A stretch of DNA of 64,000 bases from Otis tarda. Its lineage: Eukaryota > Chordata > Aves > Otidiformes > Otididae. The stretch spans positions 52,839,001 to 52,903,000 of the forward strand of contig CM048552.1 in assembly GCA_026413225.1 (NCBI GenBank), in the 5' to 3' direction. The position numbers were made by a program, and so were the translations under genes. Shown in pieces: positions 25,301-39,744 of the stretch (position 1 is the first letter of the stretch; every line of letters begins with the position of its first letter). The notes beneath the pieces were generated by a model. That model had not been told where the DNA came from, made no database searches, and saw nothing but the letters and a program-made list of their open reading frames with translations.

Positions 25301-27067
25301 ATTTAGAAAGCCCTTCTGCCAGATTCCTCTTCCTTTTTCCATACGCAGAAACACTAAGCCTTCTGAATATAGAGTAATGCAGGGCTTGTGGCCTTTACAG
25401 AGGAAAAACTGGAGGCCAGGAGACAGGGATTTCCCCTGCAGAGAGCTTACTTTTCCCTTGCCATTCCTATCAGTGTCTGCCCAGACCAGCTCAAGGCTGT
25501 CAGGCTGAGTGCTGCAACTGTAGAGTTGCAGTTGGTGGAGCCCTTTACAGCCCTGGGATCTGACATCTCGCCTGCACTCAGGCACAGACATTTACAAACT
25601 ACCTCCTCCTGTGCTCTGAACTGCTGGGCCAGTGCAAACTCTGCCCATGAAGAGTTTATGATTAATTAGGATAAATCTTACATTATGTTGGTATACACAT
25701 TCCAGTTATTCCAAACAATCCTGGTAGTAAATTTACCCCCCACCACCATGCTGTTCTCAGAATGAGAATACACAAATGGTACCAAAACAAGTAGAGCTAA
25801 TTTGGTTAAAATTTTAAAATGTGCCCATGTTTAAAAATTAACATGCACTTCCTTATCCAAGATAAAAATACCTGATGGGAGAAGGCTGAATATTCCAGGA
25901 AATATTATATATATTTCAAATGAAAGTATGCAATAATTTCATGTCACTTTCCCCCACACTTAGCTGCTTGGGTATGGATTACCCTCCCTCAGAGTGACTG
26001 TGCAGTGCTCACATTTTCTGGTCATAGAGTTTTTGTGGTGACTTCTGTCAACAGAAGGAAAAAAGAACTACATTTCCAGTCTCTGAACTCCATCCAGAAC
26101 TGGACTTAAATGTCAAAAGATTTCAATTCATGCCTTTTAGCTCCAGTCTTAGAAAGACTAATCCAGTTACTGAAGTATGTGCATAGTCCAAAATTTGTAA
26201 TCTATGATTTTTGCAGGCAGAGATCACCAATTAGGACTTGAAGGTGTTAGGAACTTCTGAGAGAGTAGGGGTCATTGTGCCAAACACATCTCATCTTTCT
26301 TACGTGTTTTTCATTATAACGTTTTAGTTTGGATTTGAATTTGATTTAGATTATCTTCTCCAATCAGCTCTGATTCTTCCCTTTCCCTTAATTTCAGCAT
26401 GCATCTTTGCATGAGTGCACTTGCAATTAAATCTGCCCTTTCTCCAGCTTGATCTTAGTTTGCTTTCTCTTTCCAAGTGTAAGAATCTGTGTAGCAGTCA
26501 GCTATTAATCTATACACTGAGTAGTCTGGTTTCATGGAGGTTGTAGTATTGCAAGACACCACAATTGAACCAAATTAACACAGTAGCCTGTTTTTTATAG
26601 CATCAATTGTGAGGTAAGAATCCATACAGAGAGCAGTAAAGGGATGCAACTTGCTGGGATTTAGCTGCCAAAGCTTTCTGTTGCAGTCTCTGCTGTTCTA
26701 ATGTTTACCTGTCCAAAGTCTAATGTGTCAATTAAGCCTGGAATTTAAGCTAACTGAAAAGCTGAGAGATACAGGTTTAGAGAGTTGCCAAGAGCTTACT
26801 GGGCTTAATAAGGTTTGCAGCAGCATGTATATCAGCGCTGCTTTTCTGTGGAGACAAAATAAGACGCTCCTCTGCTGAAAGCTGGTTATTAAATAATCAG
26901 GTTCAGCATGTATAATTTGATCTGCCTCAAAAAAGTCAAAAGACATTGTTTCTTTTCTAGTTGTAAATATTAAGTGGCCTAGTTTGCCAGCATCTGTTCT
27001 TTCCAAGTACTCTGTAATGTAATGAAATAACACTATCTGAAATGCTTACACTTTTCATGTGCTGCAG
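22326..27067 (+). other. ANO4: ANO4 intron between exons b and c (4.7 kb)
   Basis: AT-rich intron. It includes an isolated CR1-tail-like motif at 23813-23835. Otherwise no gene, RNA gene or recognised repeat. Confidence 0.8.
23813..23835 (+). repeat. Isolated ATTCTATG-type motif
   Basis: The sequence attctattctatgattctat followed by gat is the same octamer repeat that ends CR1 elements, but no CR1 body precedes it. It may be the only survivor of a strongly truncated CR1 insertion, or a chance microsatellite. Confidence 0.5.
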
Positions 27068-27199
27068 GATCGAGAAACAAATAAGCAGGTTTCGAGGATG
27101 GTTACCTAGAAAGCCAATGAAACTGGACAAGGAGACGCTGCCAGATCTGGAGGAGAATGACTGCTATACTGCTCCATTCAGCCAACAAAGGATCCATCA
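27068..27199 (+). CDS. ANO4: ANO4 exon c: dimerisation domain
   Basis: This 132-bp exon lies between gtgctgcag and gtgagt. It encodes the helix-like basic segment IEKQISRFRGWLPRKPM followed by LDKETLPDLEENDCYTAPFS and ends in the first two bases of a histidine codon (QQRIH-H). The segment is cytosolic and belongs to the conserved N-terminal domain of ANO3/ANO4-type anoctamins. The wording DKETLPDLEENDCYTAPF fits ANO4; ANO3 has a different but alignable stretch. It sits between a 4.7-kb and a 10.7-kb intron. Confidence 0.97.
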
Positions 27200-30100
27200 G
27201 TGAGTATTTTATTATATCTTAATTATGAGATGAAAACTTTTCCTTCTGGATTCATCTTGGAAAAAATAAATTTCTTAGTTCATATCTTAAAGACTAGTGG
27301 CTTCAAATTAGTTCTTTGACACACAAAGGGAGAAAAAAAAGAGAGTCCTGAGAGAGCATAAAGTCTGTCTGCATTTCTAATAATTAAAGGTCCAGCTCAA
27401 AGCCAAAATTAATCAATGGAAAAGTTCCTCTTGATTCTCTGGAAATTCAATTACATCCCTAAAGTAGTCAAATGGCTAATTCTCTCTTGGGTCAGAACTG
27501 CAGTTGTTCTTTGTCACTTAAAGCTGTGATTAACATGTCTTTTTCAGCATTTCTATGTCTTTAGCATTATCAAAATTAGTCCTTCTAATACTAATGGTTG
27601 AAATAAACTGATACTGCATTTCATTCCTAGTTACAAATGTGGAACAAACAAAATTCTAAAGAAAGCAGTTAATGTAATTTTGTTTGCATTTCTCTGTCTT
27701 TTATTTTTATGTAAGCAAACCTGCTTGGAAAATGTCGGTGTTAAGACCTATCAGTGACACATGTCCAAGCATACCAATGGCACCAGTGTTGCACCAATGT
27801 CACTAGAGAAATCATTTGACTACTAGAAGCCTTTATTCACTTGCAAAATGCAAACTGGAGAAATCCCCACATGAGTTTCACATCCCACGTTGAATTTCAA
27901 GGCTGTCAAATTTTGGAGAAAATTTGGCTGTCGAAGTTTGGAAAAAGTACTACTTATGGGTAGTTACAGTGTTTGGAACATCAGAAACAATCATTGCCTA
28001 CCTAAGAACAAAATCACAAAGAACAGGCAGCAATGACCAAGGTACTAACAGAAGACTCATACAACACAGAATGAATTACAGGCAGCTCAAATTCTAAAAA
28101 TTCTAAAAATCTCAAATTTTATTCTAGCACCACTCATCAACCAGGGTTATCTCCACTAGTTGTCTGTGCTCTGAACAGACATCAGGTTCAGACTACAGAG
28201 TCTTCCAATACTTGAGCAAAATATGGGTTGGTTATTGTGCCCTGCAAGAGGACAAGTAGGTGCAAATTAGTTCAAGAATAGACCTGTGATAACAAAAAAA
28301 AAATGAAGAAACTGTGATGTCTGTGTTTATATTATTGTTAATAGTAATATTAACTATTAACTTCCTTTAAAATTACAGCATGTAAGGAAGGGGTTTTTTT
28401 GTGGCTGGAAGGAGAATTGGTATATATGAACATGAATATTTTTCTCATTCTTCTGCCTTGCTCATGTTTGTGTTGGTAAACTGGCAGGGGGTTGTTATTA
28501 AATACTGTGTTAGTTTCATTAACATTCCCGCTGTTGTTTGGCACTTCTTTTACGTCATTGAAGACTTTGAGGCTCTACTCCCCAGCAGGCCTGACACTTT
28601 CTGTTTTCCCTTCTGTGTAGTCTTCCATTCCTTTTGTATGGGGACTGATAAAATGCTGTCGGAGCTGCCCTCCTTCTCCCAAAAGATGCTGTCTCTGACA
28701 GGATTCTCCTGTTCCTATCACGCTCCAGCCTATTGGCCGTGTCTGTCTTATTCTGCTTCACTAAAATTTTGAAATACAATGACTTGTTCAATATTCATCT
28801 AGTGAGTTGCATGCAGGAGTTTTAATTGTTCCATGAATTTCAGGGTATGTTGCTAAGCAGAGAATTTCAGGAACATCTTCAGAATGTGGTTTTAATCTTT
28901 GATTGTGGAGTGTGGGTATCAAATAATTGGAAATGTAGAGTGAAAAAGAATGATTTTTTTTTTTAGTACCCGTTAACAGTCAAGAAGGTTATTATATTGG
29001 GATTCACTTACTTTGTGCAAATTGCTGCTTCTTCCAAGATACACGTAAATATGCTATTGAAAGATCTGTATATAACAAGCCAGAAATAAAGTTGCCCACC
29101 TACCCCCAAACATGGAGGAAGCATGAGTAGAAATGGATTTTTTAATTTATGTTTATCCCAACACATATTAACAGTAGCAATTACTGTGACTGGTATCTTC
29201 AATTGTCTCCATCAGTTGTGCCAGACAAGGATTTGATCACTAAGAAAATTATTTCTCTTTCACCTCTACCCATTGCTAAGTGTCATAACCTTCACAAGGG
29301 CAGCACTGATAGTTGTCGCCTACTCAGAACAGTAACGGAAACGTTCCAAAGTTGATAAAATCCTGCACCATATTAGATTAAAGCTTCAGTTTTCAGTTGT
29401 CACTGTTGCATTACACAAGCTTTTTCTTGCTTTTTAACAAGTAAAAAAGTTGCTAATTGAATATAATTTTTTTTAAACCTGTCAAGGCTTTTATTTAAAT
29501 ATCTAACCCAGAGCCCCACAGTACTGTTTTAGGAATGTGAAGATAAATAGTTACTAAAATTTTTGAGCTGCAGAAATAAAGAATTGCCATCTACAATAAT
29601 GTAATGATAATTTAGCTTGCGGTTTGTCAGTGGTAAGAAAAATTCATGCGTGTGTTTTCATGTTTGGTGTAGTTAAGGCTTTGCTAGAGTTCTCCTAGGG
29701 TACCATATTGCCATTACAATGCAGTTATACTGGAGTCTACATAATTGTCATAGGCAGTTACTTCTGAAGTTCACATTGTCTTCAACAAGTACATCATTCT
29801 GTAGGCTAGAATAACAGTGAAAGTCTCTCTCCTGAGAATGGGGGTTTTACCACATCCTATAGCTGGAGGTTGCAGAATTCTTCCTTCTCTCCTCATTTTA
29901 TGTGCATTTAATTTTCTAAAGTATAGTTCCTTAAATATTTACATGAGCTTGTCCATGTTTGATGTTTGTTCAAATATTGCAATTTGAGTCTGGAATTCCT
30001 TATTTCTTCCTTTCTTCATAGCCTCAGAAATTTTTCACCTCAGCAAAGAAGAGGCAGTTTGTATATTTTGATCTAGCCACAATTTGCACATCCAGGTCTC

Positions 30101-33100
30101 CAGTCTAATATAGAAGATATTTGAAACTTTGTAAGAGTACAATCTTCATTTGTGATAGCTGCTTTTAGAAGCATGGAATGACAGATAATTAACAGTACTT
30201 ACAATGCAGAGTCTGGGAGGGAAAATAGGTAAGACCAAAACCAGCAAGTTCTGATCAGACCTTTTTTTCAATAGGAATTAATATTTCTGAAATTAAAAAG
30301 GCCAGATGTGGAGAAAGGCTAGCTTTCAGGAAAAAAAAAAAAAAAAAGCTATATTTGTGTTAAGAGACACAGCTAACCATCTGCCCTTCCTCCAAAAGAG
30401 GCAAAGAAGAAAACTGCAAGAATCATATTCATAAGATGTGCCTATAACTTTTGCAGTATGGCTTCAGGTTTTATTTTAAAGGGATTGTCCCTTACCTTAT
30501 ACGGTATATCACAAAATTGTCAGTACAAGAGAAGACCTAAATTCATCTTACTTCCTAAGTAATAGGAAATCTCTTTTTGGAGGAAAGAAGCTCTGCCTGG
30601 CTGAGGCAAGCATTTTTTTTTTAATTGTGTGGAATACAAAATTATAATTTTCAAGATAGACTTCCGAGTAGTATCTCTCTTCTGCTGCCACAGCTTGGGA
30701 AGGGCTTTATTTATGCTAAAGCATTTCTTCTGAAAATTATCAATTGCAAGAGTACACAATTCACAATACATGAAAAATGTTTTCCATCAAGTATGATGAT
30801 AATTAGTTATTTTTCTACTACATCTTAGTTATTTTATGTAGTGAGCTGCTAGTCAGCTGGGAATAGTAACAGTAGTAATTAGCTGCAATTTCTTAGATAG
30901 CTGTATACTAGCTAGGAAAACACTTTTAATTGCTGTTCAGAGATTTCAAACTCTATATCAGGAGCTATTTTCTCCTTTTTTTTTATTTTTCTTCCAAACG
31001 TACTAAACTCTCTAGTTACATATTAAGCTAATATATAATTTAATAAACCACTTAAAAATAAATATTTATTACTTCAGTGAAAATTAAATTAAAATTTTAC
31101 ACAATTAGGAGGACTCGGAAAAATATCTGAATTAATTAAACAAAAATGGTCCTGTATACCAGAGGTTAATGAGTTATTCTCATTTGTACTATGTCCCCTT
31201 GTGGTACATGAGGATCTCTTCCTGTATCATTGTCAGATTTCCAAGATACACGTCTCTCAGCGTGGAGTTACATTTTAAGCTTCCTCTAATGCACAAATTG
31301 GTCCTAATCAATGCCATCCCCATTAAGATGCCCCTGTCCCCCTGAGCTGCTTCACCTCAAGATCATGAATGGGTCAGGGAGCAGCAACCACTGGAGACGA
31401 GGCACAGGGCTGCATGAACACTTACTTGTTTTGAACCAGGTTGGTCTTTCTTGTGTTTATATTCACCTACAGCATAATAACTATACATTTGCAAATGGCT
31501 TTCTGTAAGCAAGGAATCACAGTTCTGTAAGACTCATGCTCTTAAACAAATCTTTGTGCAACCAAACTTGGAAATGCCCTGTAACAGGTTTTTTATATTC
31601 TGATTCTGGAAATTTTAATTGCCTGGCAAACTGAATAAAACATGGCATTCCTGAAAAATAGGCAAAGCTCATTCTATATCAGATGAATATTCCTGAGTGA
31701 ACCAATTTAAATTACAAAATTATTTAGGTGGCAGGGTGATCTGAGGCGAAGGGCAGAGGAAGGTGGAGGAAAGATTCAGCACTTTCATGACTCTCTATTT
31801 TACCTTAGCAGTTTTGAGGCTGTGATGTGCCAAATACAAAACAGACAAAGCCACTAATACGTTCTTCATCCCAAATTGATCCTGTTTTAGGCAAATAATG
31901 TGAAAAACGATCACCTGATAACCACTAATGAAATTTTTCTTTTTGATAAATAAAGTAGTCAGCTGCAGCCTTAAAAGTCAGGCAAATTGAAAATAAATAG
32001 AAAGTGATAATAATATACTCATTCTCAAACAAATAAACTACAGGGATGTATGGTAATATTCTCACTGGAATACTGCAGACTTATCTTGTTGCTACTACTA
32101 CAGCTGATTATTTTCTTTCTCTGATGTTAAATGAGGTAAAATCTGCTATTGCCTCAGCCAACAACACCTAGCTACTGCCAGTGGTTTACCTGCGAGTGCA
32201 AAGGGATGGGCACTTTTCCTGCACTAAAGAATACACTTGTCATATAGTGATTACTACTTCATACAACATCTGTGCTTTTAGTTTGTAATGCTTCCAGCGA
32301 TAGACATTTGCTTGGAACAAACCTTTTCATATGGTGAGTGTCAGACATCGAGTGTTTCAGTGTCTGGGGATCCTGTGGAGCAAAGATGCATGTTAATACA
32401 TGCATGAACACATTATCACTTTGTAGTTTTGTAACCAGACCACGAGTACAGCTTTCGCCTTGTATATCTTACCATTACAGTAGAAAATAGCCTTTTCCTG
32501 CCTTTTGCTTCTCCAAAATAAATTGAAAGGTAAATTCCTTTTTTTTTCAAATGAGTGTTAGACAAAAATTCAAGAGCTCTATTTACCCCTGAAGGGTTTG
32601 TACAACCTGCAAAATTACCAAAGAGAATGTATGAACAGGAATTTATTGACCAAGTTTGTTCTTGGTTGAATTTGCATTAATTTGAGGGCCTTCTTTAGAC
32701 GACAGTTAGTTTTGCTGTGCTTTGTTGTCCATGGATAGTTTGAAATCTCCAGTTCGGAGTCTAATTAAGAAAGCTATAAATATAATTTCAAAGCAATTAA
32801 CCTTCACTGACTCTTCGTGTCGCTTACAGTGTGAATGTAAGAGCAATATTTCTACAAATGACATTTTTAAAAGGGACTTTAATTAAGGATCAACTCTGGA
32901 ACCTTTCCTGCCAGAAGTGCTCTCATTGTCTTCACTGGGATTTTCCTTTTGAGTAAGGAGAGCTCACACAAACAAGGCTTACAGGACCAGGCTAATGGAT
33001 ATAACTGTTGTGGAACAAATCACTGGCTTTATTATCTACCTACACATTAACATCATGGGTAGTAAAAATAATAGAGTATTAATCTTTACTTATTTTTTAT

Positions 33101-34508
33101 CTTACAAATGAGGTGACAAAGTGATCAAAATCTTCAACTCAACTGTCTCCTAAATAAAGCCTGAACCCTTACTGAGCCCGAAAACAAGCTGTATTGCTCT
33201 TATGAATATTCAAGCCCTTATGCATATTGAAATTATAACAAGGGCAGCAGAACAGAACAGCTGAGGAAACTGTTCCATCTGAAAGGAAAAAGGGTTAAAA
33301 AGCTCTCTAGAAAACCTCTGCCTTGTGCAGTTTATAGCTCAGCAATATCTGATGAATGTTTATCTACAGCTAGTTTGGAAATGTCTTCAGCTCTGGCCCC
33401 TATTAACTGAAATTTGTAGGGTGAGATTTTTCATAGACTGAGAAAGTCTTTCTCCCCTGAATTCCTCATTGGATGCTGTAGACCTTGATGGCTATTCTGT
33501 GAATATGGATTTACCACCCATATTCAAAAAGAAGTCAACACAAAGCAGAAAAATTTTGGAAGAAATGCCCATAAAATGTGGAAGAGAAGGATGGTGGTAG
33601 AGAGGGATAAATCCTGCACTGAACTGCATGATTCTCACCCGACAAGAGCAACTCCTGTGATTTTGGAGATATATTGAAACCTCCCTGACATTGTCCTAAT
33701 TCATGTCAACTTCTAACTGGGATTTTGTAGCACATAGTTACAACTACTTAAGATATTCTCAACCTTTCAATGCCTCCCACTCATGTCTGTCTATTTTTAT
33801 TTCCTATGCCAGAGTTCTCTGCCCCCTTGAGTACTGCTCATTTTGGGGCTACTCTACAAACAATTTCACAGAAATGATCTGAATATTTGAGTTAAACAAA
33901 AGAAAAAACCTTGTGATTTTTATATTAAAAAAAAAATAGATGAGGATTATTTTTAACCTTTAACACATGCAATTCCATCCCAAAATAATGATACTGTTAG
34001 GTGCAGTCCAGAACATCCAGAGGACTCATTTTGACACTAATTTTTCATGTTTGGTGAACTCTAACATCAATTCTGCTTCCATATCTCCATGAGTAATGTT
34101 GGAAAACACTGAAGGACATGTTCTTGGCCTACTCTAGTTATGATGAGTTCTCCCTTTCCTCTCCCTCTCCTGCCCTCAGATATCTTTAACTGGCACAAGA
34201 ATGGGCAGGGCAGAACCTCTGCAGCTCTTACACTGACACCTTTAGGACTGCTTCAGCTAGTTCTGGAGTAGGCAGAGTTCTTCATGGCAGTTGTTATACT
34301 GAGGTGTTGACATCTGCTTCACACACATATCTGTTTGTTCCTTCTTGGCCATGTAAGATCAAAAGCTATAACAACACAATTGCTAAATTTAAAATGAATG
34401 CAAATGACTGAAGTGTTTGTTTAAACAAGTAGTTCTTATTTCTTTTTAAGATTGCATAATGTTTGATTTTTGCCTTTTTTTTCACTCATGACTCATTTTT
34501 CATTCATG

Positions 34509-35393
34509 TCCAAGCTGTGTGGTGCAATCTACACACTGGAGGGAAGGGATGCCATCCAGAGAGACCTTGACAGACTTGAGAGGTGGGCCCATGCAAACCT
34601 CATGAAGTTCAACAAGGCCAAGTACAAGGTCCCGCACGTGGATCAGGGCAATTCCAAGCACAAATACAGGCTGGGCCAAGAATAGATTGAGAGCAGCCCT
34701 GAGGAGGACTTGGGTATGCTGGTGGACAAGAAGCTCAACATGAGCTGGTAATGCACATTCACAACCCAGAAAGCCAACTACACCCTGGGCTGCATCAAAA
34801 GAAGCATGGCTAGCAGGTCAAGGGAGGTGATTCTCCCCCTCTACTCTGCTTTTGTGAGACCCCACCTGGAGTACTGGGTCCAGCTCTGGAGCCCCCAACA
34901 TAAGAGGGACATGGACCAGTCAGAGCGAGTCCAGAAGAGGGCCACGAAGATGATCAGAAGGCTGGAGTATCTCTCCTGTGAAGACAGGCTGAGAGAGTTG
35001 GGGCTGTTCAGCCTGGAGAAGAGGAGGCTCCGGGGAGACTTTATAGCAGCTTTCCAGTACCTAAAAAGGGCTTTTAAGAAAGACAGGGAGAAACTCTTCA
35101 GCAGGGCCTGTTGTAACAGGACGAGGGGTAATGGTTTTAAAATAGAAGGAGGCAGATTCAGACTAGATATAAGGAAAAAGAAGTTTACAATGAGGGTGGT
35201 GGAAGACTGGAACAGGTTCCCCAGAGAGGTGGTGGATGCCCCATCCCTGGAAACATTCAAGTCCAGGTTGAATGGGGCTCTGAGCAACCTGGTACTACTG
35301 GAGATGTAACTGCTCCTTGCAGGGGGGTGGGACTAGATGACCTTTAAAGGTCCCTTCCTTTAAACTGAAACTATTCTATGGTTATATGATAAA
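34509..35393 (+). mobile_element. CR1 LINE, 885-bp 3' fragment
   Basis: It begins just after the RT motif C region (caagctgtgtggtgc) and runs to gggactagatgacctttaaa and a decayed attctatggttatatgat tail. ORF2 stays in a single frame but has two stops: TAG at 34683-34685 in place of tryptophan, and TAA at 34749-34751. From 34806 to 35309 it is open for 167 codons, covering the conserved C-terminal part with [20 protein letters not shown] and EDWNRFPREVVDAPSLE. It lacks endonuclease and RT core, so it is dead. ANO4 sense orientation. Confidence 0.95.
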
Positions 35394-37062
35394 ATAGAAG
35401 TGACTAAATGCAGAAAAGCTATTAACATACTTTTCCAGAAAAGTGGTTGAAATAACTACCTGTAATTGCAGTATGACATACTCATGATAACAGATGGTAA
35501 AATTACCTTATATCACAAGGAGAATAGATTAACATTATTGGTATTACCTAGATCAGTGTTGCTAGTTTCCCAGATAAGATGATTCAATTCTCAGTTGAAT
35601 CCTACAAGTACTCACAGCTAGGTCAGAATAAAAATTACTGTGCTATTTTGATTTCGTAAGTTATCTTCACAGTTTTTTTTAACATTCAATGCTGTCTGAG
35701 AGGTGAGATCTTGGAGAGGAAAGTCAGACATTAAAAGAAGATTAAACAAAATGGGAAAACCACTACCTGTTCATTTCTGGTTTATTACTGTCTTTTAATT
35801 TGTTTCTACTGCTACTAAAATGGCCTAATACAGAGCTCCAGCTTCAGCTGGAAATAATGCTGTTCTATCTGCATCAGAATTTATGTTGTTTTTTTAATCC
35901 AATTTCCTTAAGCATTAAGAGTTATGTATTTCTTTTTTGTCACAAACCTTCTAATAACTATTATTTTACATACCGGTTACTTTCAACTAAATTTGGTATA
36001 GGTGTAGCTGTCTCAAAAGATAAGCACAGTCTAATTTACTTTGTGAGTATCAGCAGCTTGAAATGGAACAGTGGCTGAAAATTGTGCCTGTAAAGAAAAG
36101 CCAGTGGCCAGTGCACACTAATTGTACATGCTGTTGAGTAGCAGCCTATTGGTAGACTGGCACACACATGATGGTCAGCCAATAGGCAAAAATCAAATGA
36201 CTTTCAATAGGTACTGTAGGGCATGTGTAGGACTTTGGGAATAGCAGGGATATGGAACGAAGCCAGAAACACAATACTGAGTAGATTGTGGACACAGAAA
36301 TGACCTATAAGTATATGGGGCGGAGTGGGAAAGGAGACAGGAGATAGTAACCTCTAGAAAACCAAGTTTAATTAATTACGGTGCTCTTGGAGCAACTTTT
36401 ATACCTTTACTTTAGGATTTTTTTACTATCTGCCTTTGAAGCAGAACAAAAGGAACATATAGATTGTCTTGCATGGAAAACTCAGCAGAGATTTTTTATA
36501 ATAAAGAGAGAGAATATGGAGTCCCCAAAGTCCAGAAGTTGGACTCGTTGCCTGTTTTTCCAAGTGACTGTGGTGGTGCAAAGCCTTGTATGATTTCCCA
36601 TGGGCAAAGATTCATTCTGAAAAAGCAGGTTTTCATTTGGGTAAAATTACCTGAGGGGAAAACTGAGCAGTGGGTCCCATGTTATGCAGAAGAGAAGGTC
36701 ACATAAATCCATGCAAAAGTCCCTATTAAGATGATCTCTGTTACAGTCAGATTTGCCTAGTGTGCAGTCCTGCAGGCTGGTATCTCTATGACATCTCTAT
36801 GTTTTTACCAATTTATTTATCAGTTTATTCAATTCCATAGCTCTTCACCAACACAGAGGAGGACAACAATCTTACCTTCAAAGTATTTTAAAAAATATGA
36901 ACCTTTCTATTCAGTCAGTTACTAAGGACCACATTTTTAAATTTGTTTCCTCAATATATGCACGGGCTTCCTTCATCAGAAACTCCATCTACCTATCTGT
37001 TTATTCAAGTGTCTGAATGACTTTCATGGTCTATCCTGAAGCCCTATACCTCAAGCAACTGT

Positions 37063-37106
37063 AAGAATTCTTCAGCAGTAAAAAAAAGAATTCTTCAGCA
37101 GTAAAA
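37063..37106. repeat. Two-copy 20-bp tandem duplication
   Basis: The phrase aagaattcttcagcagtaaa occurs twice, at 37063-37082 and 37087-37106, separated by a few A residues. A small replication-slippage duplication. Confidence 0.9.
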
Positions 37107-37879
37107 CTGACAAGTTGAAACTATTTCTAACCACTTACACTATTTGCATTTTCCAGTGGTTATGATGATATGCTAAAATATATTGTTTTCCTTGAGTATC
37201 TATATTGAGATTAAGAAAACTATATAAAATACATTATGCCAGCCAATCTCATCAATACAATATATTTTGTGTTCTTTTTTTTTAATTTCCTAGACTCATC
37301 ACAATTCTGTCTAAACTATTGAACCTGCATTCATACATAATACTATAAGTAGATTTTGAAAGCTAATTTTCTGCTGTGTTTTAACTTCCAGGACCAAACA
37401 TAGGAGTTTATAATATTTCTCTTTTCTAACATAGTATTTTCAGTAGGAGTGATTTAGTAAGGTAGATGTTTCCATCTGACTCTTGATGGTAAAGCATAAT
37501 AAAGAAGCCTGAAATAGAAATCAAATGTGAATTTCTACAGCTGCACTTACAAATCTTATGCTTTTGCAAATTCTTCTGCAAGTGTTTTGTCATTTTCAGT
37601 GAATGATCTAAAAGTGATGCTTATCATAATGAATGCTTAAATATCTTTGATCTTTCTCCAGGCTTGTCCATGTAATTCTTCGTTAGAGAGTGAAGGCTGT
37701 TACTGACATCATCTCATCTGGTGAATCATCTCGCTGAATCTGATGTCCTTTAATCTTCCTTGCACTTGTTCACATACTGTAAATTTTTAGTGTGCTCTAG
37801 AATTTAATGGAAGTCAATATTTGCTTTAAACATGCTATTATATATTCCTGACATGCCCTTTGTTTGTATTTTTATACAG

Positions 37880-37986
37880 CTTCATCATACACAACAAAGA
37901 TACTTTCTTCAATAATGCTACAAGAAGTAGAATTGTACACCATATCTTACAAAGAGTAAAATATGAAGAAGGCAAAAACAAAATTG
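37880..37986 (+). CDS. ANO4: ANO4 exon d: dimerisation domain
   Basis: This 107-bp exon lies between tttatacag and gtaagt. Its first base completes the histidine codon, and it then encodes [20 protein letters not shown] and [15 protein letters not shown], ending with the first base of a glycine codon. The NNATRSRIV motif is strongly conserved through the anoctamin family. The protein region is cytosolic, so the NAT sequon is not expected to be glycosylated. Confidence 0.97.
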
Positions 37987-39688
37987 GTAAGTTCTGAGCA
38001 ACATGCTTTTAAACGTGGGTGCTAAGTCCCACCAAAAAAAAAGAGAAATCTGCCTGGGCTCATAACAGACTCTTTTGCTTCCTTTTTAATCACTTCAGAA
38101 CTGTTTACATCTCACCCACTGCTGTTGTAGGGGCTTTGCCTGGGAGACTTGATCATTCCCCTGTAATATCAGGCTGCTTTCACAGGCACATATGTCACCA
38201 CATGGGATTCATCACCTCTGCAGGGAAAGAGACTGACTTAAGCAAGAAATATGTACAGGTTAAGGACCCTGGAGAAGCATATAGACTCATGCAGAAAAGC
38301 TTTTATTCCTTCATAAAAATGCCTTTGGAAGCACAGCAAGATTTGTGCTGCTGTACATCTTAGCCTGTAGGGCTTCTCCCTGGACACCTGTCCATCCCTA
38401 AGGCAGATGGAAGGTTCTGTATCTCTGTAGCTTCCATAAGTTAAAAAGGAGTTCACTAATGATGTCCTCAGCACAAAGGATGCTGTGCATAGTCACGCAT
38501 CACTTTCAGATAGTGAATGGAATGGACCTTTGGAGCGGCACATATGTGGATCAAGGAGAGCATGCAGTGACAGAGGAGGGCTGGAGTACAAAACAGTGTC
38601 CCTCTTCTATCTTGTGATACAGAGCACGTGCTGCTTGTGTACCACATAGAGACTGAGGCATCACTTGTGTACCTACCATGAACATGACCTTGCATTGATC
38701 ACTGAGCAGAGCAAAGCCCAGCTTAGCTGTACAGGTTTTGCTTTTCTGACAGAGACTTTGGAAGAAAGCATGTTCTGCCAAGCAGATACTACTGTGATTC
38801 CTGAAAGTGCTATTTATGTTGAATTAATACTTCTCATTGTTGTGTTCTTGCTGCTATCGTTCTGCTGTGAACTAGGGAAGGAATCAGGATTCTTTGCCTC
38901 TTGGTCAATGGGGTTCAAATGCTTTGAGGTTGCTAGTGCCAGTATTTAGTTTTGCACTGCCTGATAGTTGTTCAGTCCTATTTTGGTGACTTTCCAAGTG
39001 AAAAGTGCCCACATCTCAGCAATCATTCATTATTTTTCTCAAGGTTCTCATTAAAAAGTGGCAAGGCCTGACTGAGTGTGGTGTATGATTACTTTTTTGT
39101 GACAAATAGCAATCCTTTTGGTTCAGGTTTAAGTATATTTTCTGATCTTGCACTATTGCAACCTGTCTTGTGCCTGTTCTATCTGTTAGCCCAGCAGCTT
39201 TTGCAAGACATAAACTGAACATATTTTACGATGTGGTTATCATATGGAAATTAAGAGTTTCAGTTGCTTTGCTGGCCTGCAGTTCAAAAATGTAAAGATC
39301 GTTCCTGAAGTTTTCAGCTCCAAATAAATACAACCTTTCATCTAAATAGCGTCTTTAGGTCAAACTTTAGGTCAAATAGGGTCAAACTTCAATCTGTGCG
39401 TGAGGTCCCTGATTTCACTGAAGTTACGCTAAAGATGGATTTGGCAAATGAATCTTTAAACCTCTGTTATAATACATGACAGATTATGATTAATATTTGA
39501 GCAAGTCTTTGCTTGTATTATATCTTACTTCATCAAAAGCTATAAAAGATGAATTTTTCTACCTGTATCTTTAACTGTCAATGGACTTCAAACTTCATTT
39601 AGCCAGCTTATTATGAAATGTGTTTTGCTTTTTACTTAGCAGTTTTTCTGCTCCTACTGATAAATAATTGGATACTTTTGATTCTTAG
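37987..39688 (+). other. ANO4: ANO4 intron between exons d and e (1.7 kb)
   Basis: No recognised repeat element. The phrase tttaggtcaaa is repeated near 39354-39389. Open frames in this intron (for example 38019-38363) have no recognisable protein content. Confidence 0.8.
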
Positions 39689-39744
39689 GTCTGAATCGAT
39701 TGCTCAGTAATGGCTCCTATGAAGCTGCATTTCCTCTTCATGAG
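39689..39744 (+). CDS. ANO4: ANO4 exon e: 56-bp exon
   Basis: This 56-bp exon lies between gattcttag and gtattt. It completes a glycine codon and encodes LNRLLSNGSYEAAFPLHE, ending at a codon boundary. The donor gtattt departs from the usual gtaagt/gtgagt, so it may be a weaker splice site. The segment lies near the end of the cytosolic dimerisation domain, just before the membrane domain. Confidence 0.95.

Larger units (their letters stand above)
27200..37879 (+). other. ANO4: ANO4 intron between exons c and d (10.7 kb)
   Basis: This is the largest intron fully in the window. It contains a CR1 copy at 34509-35393, an A-run near 30330-30346 and a short tandem duplication at 37063-37106. No other coding sequence or RNA gene was recognised. 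Confidence 0.8.

Noticed and set aside
34841-35287. 148-codon minus-strand open frame
   Set aside because: Shadow of the CR1 ORF2 C-terminus on the plus strand.
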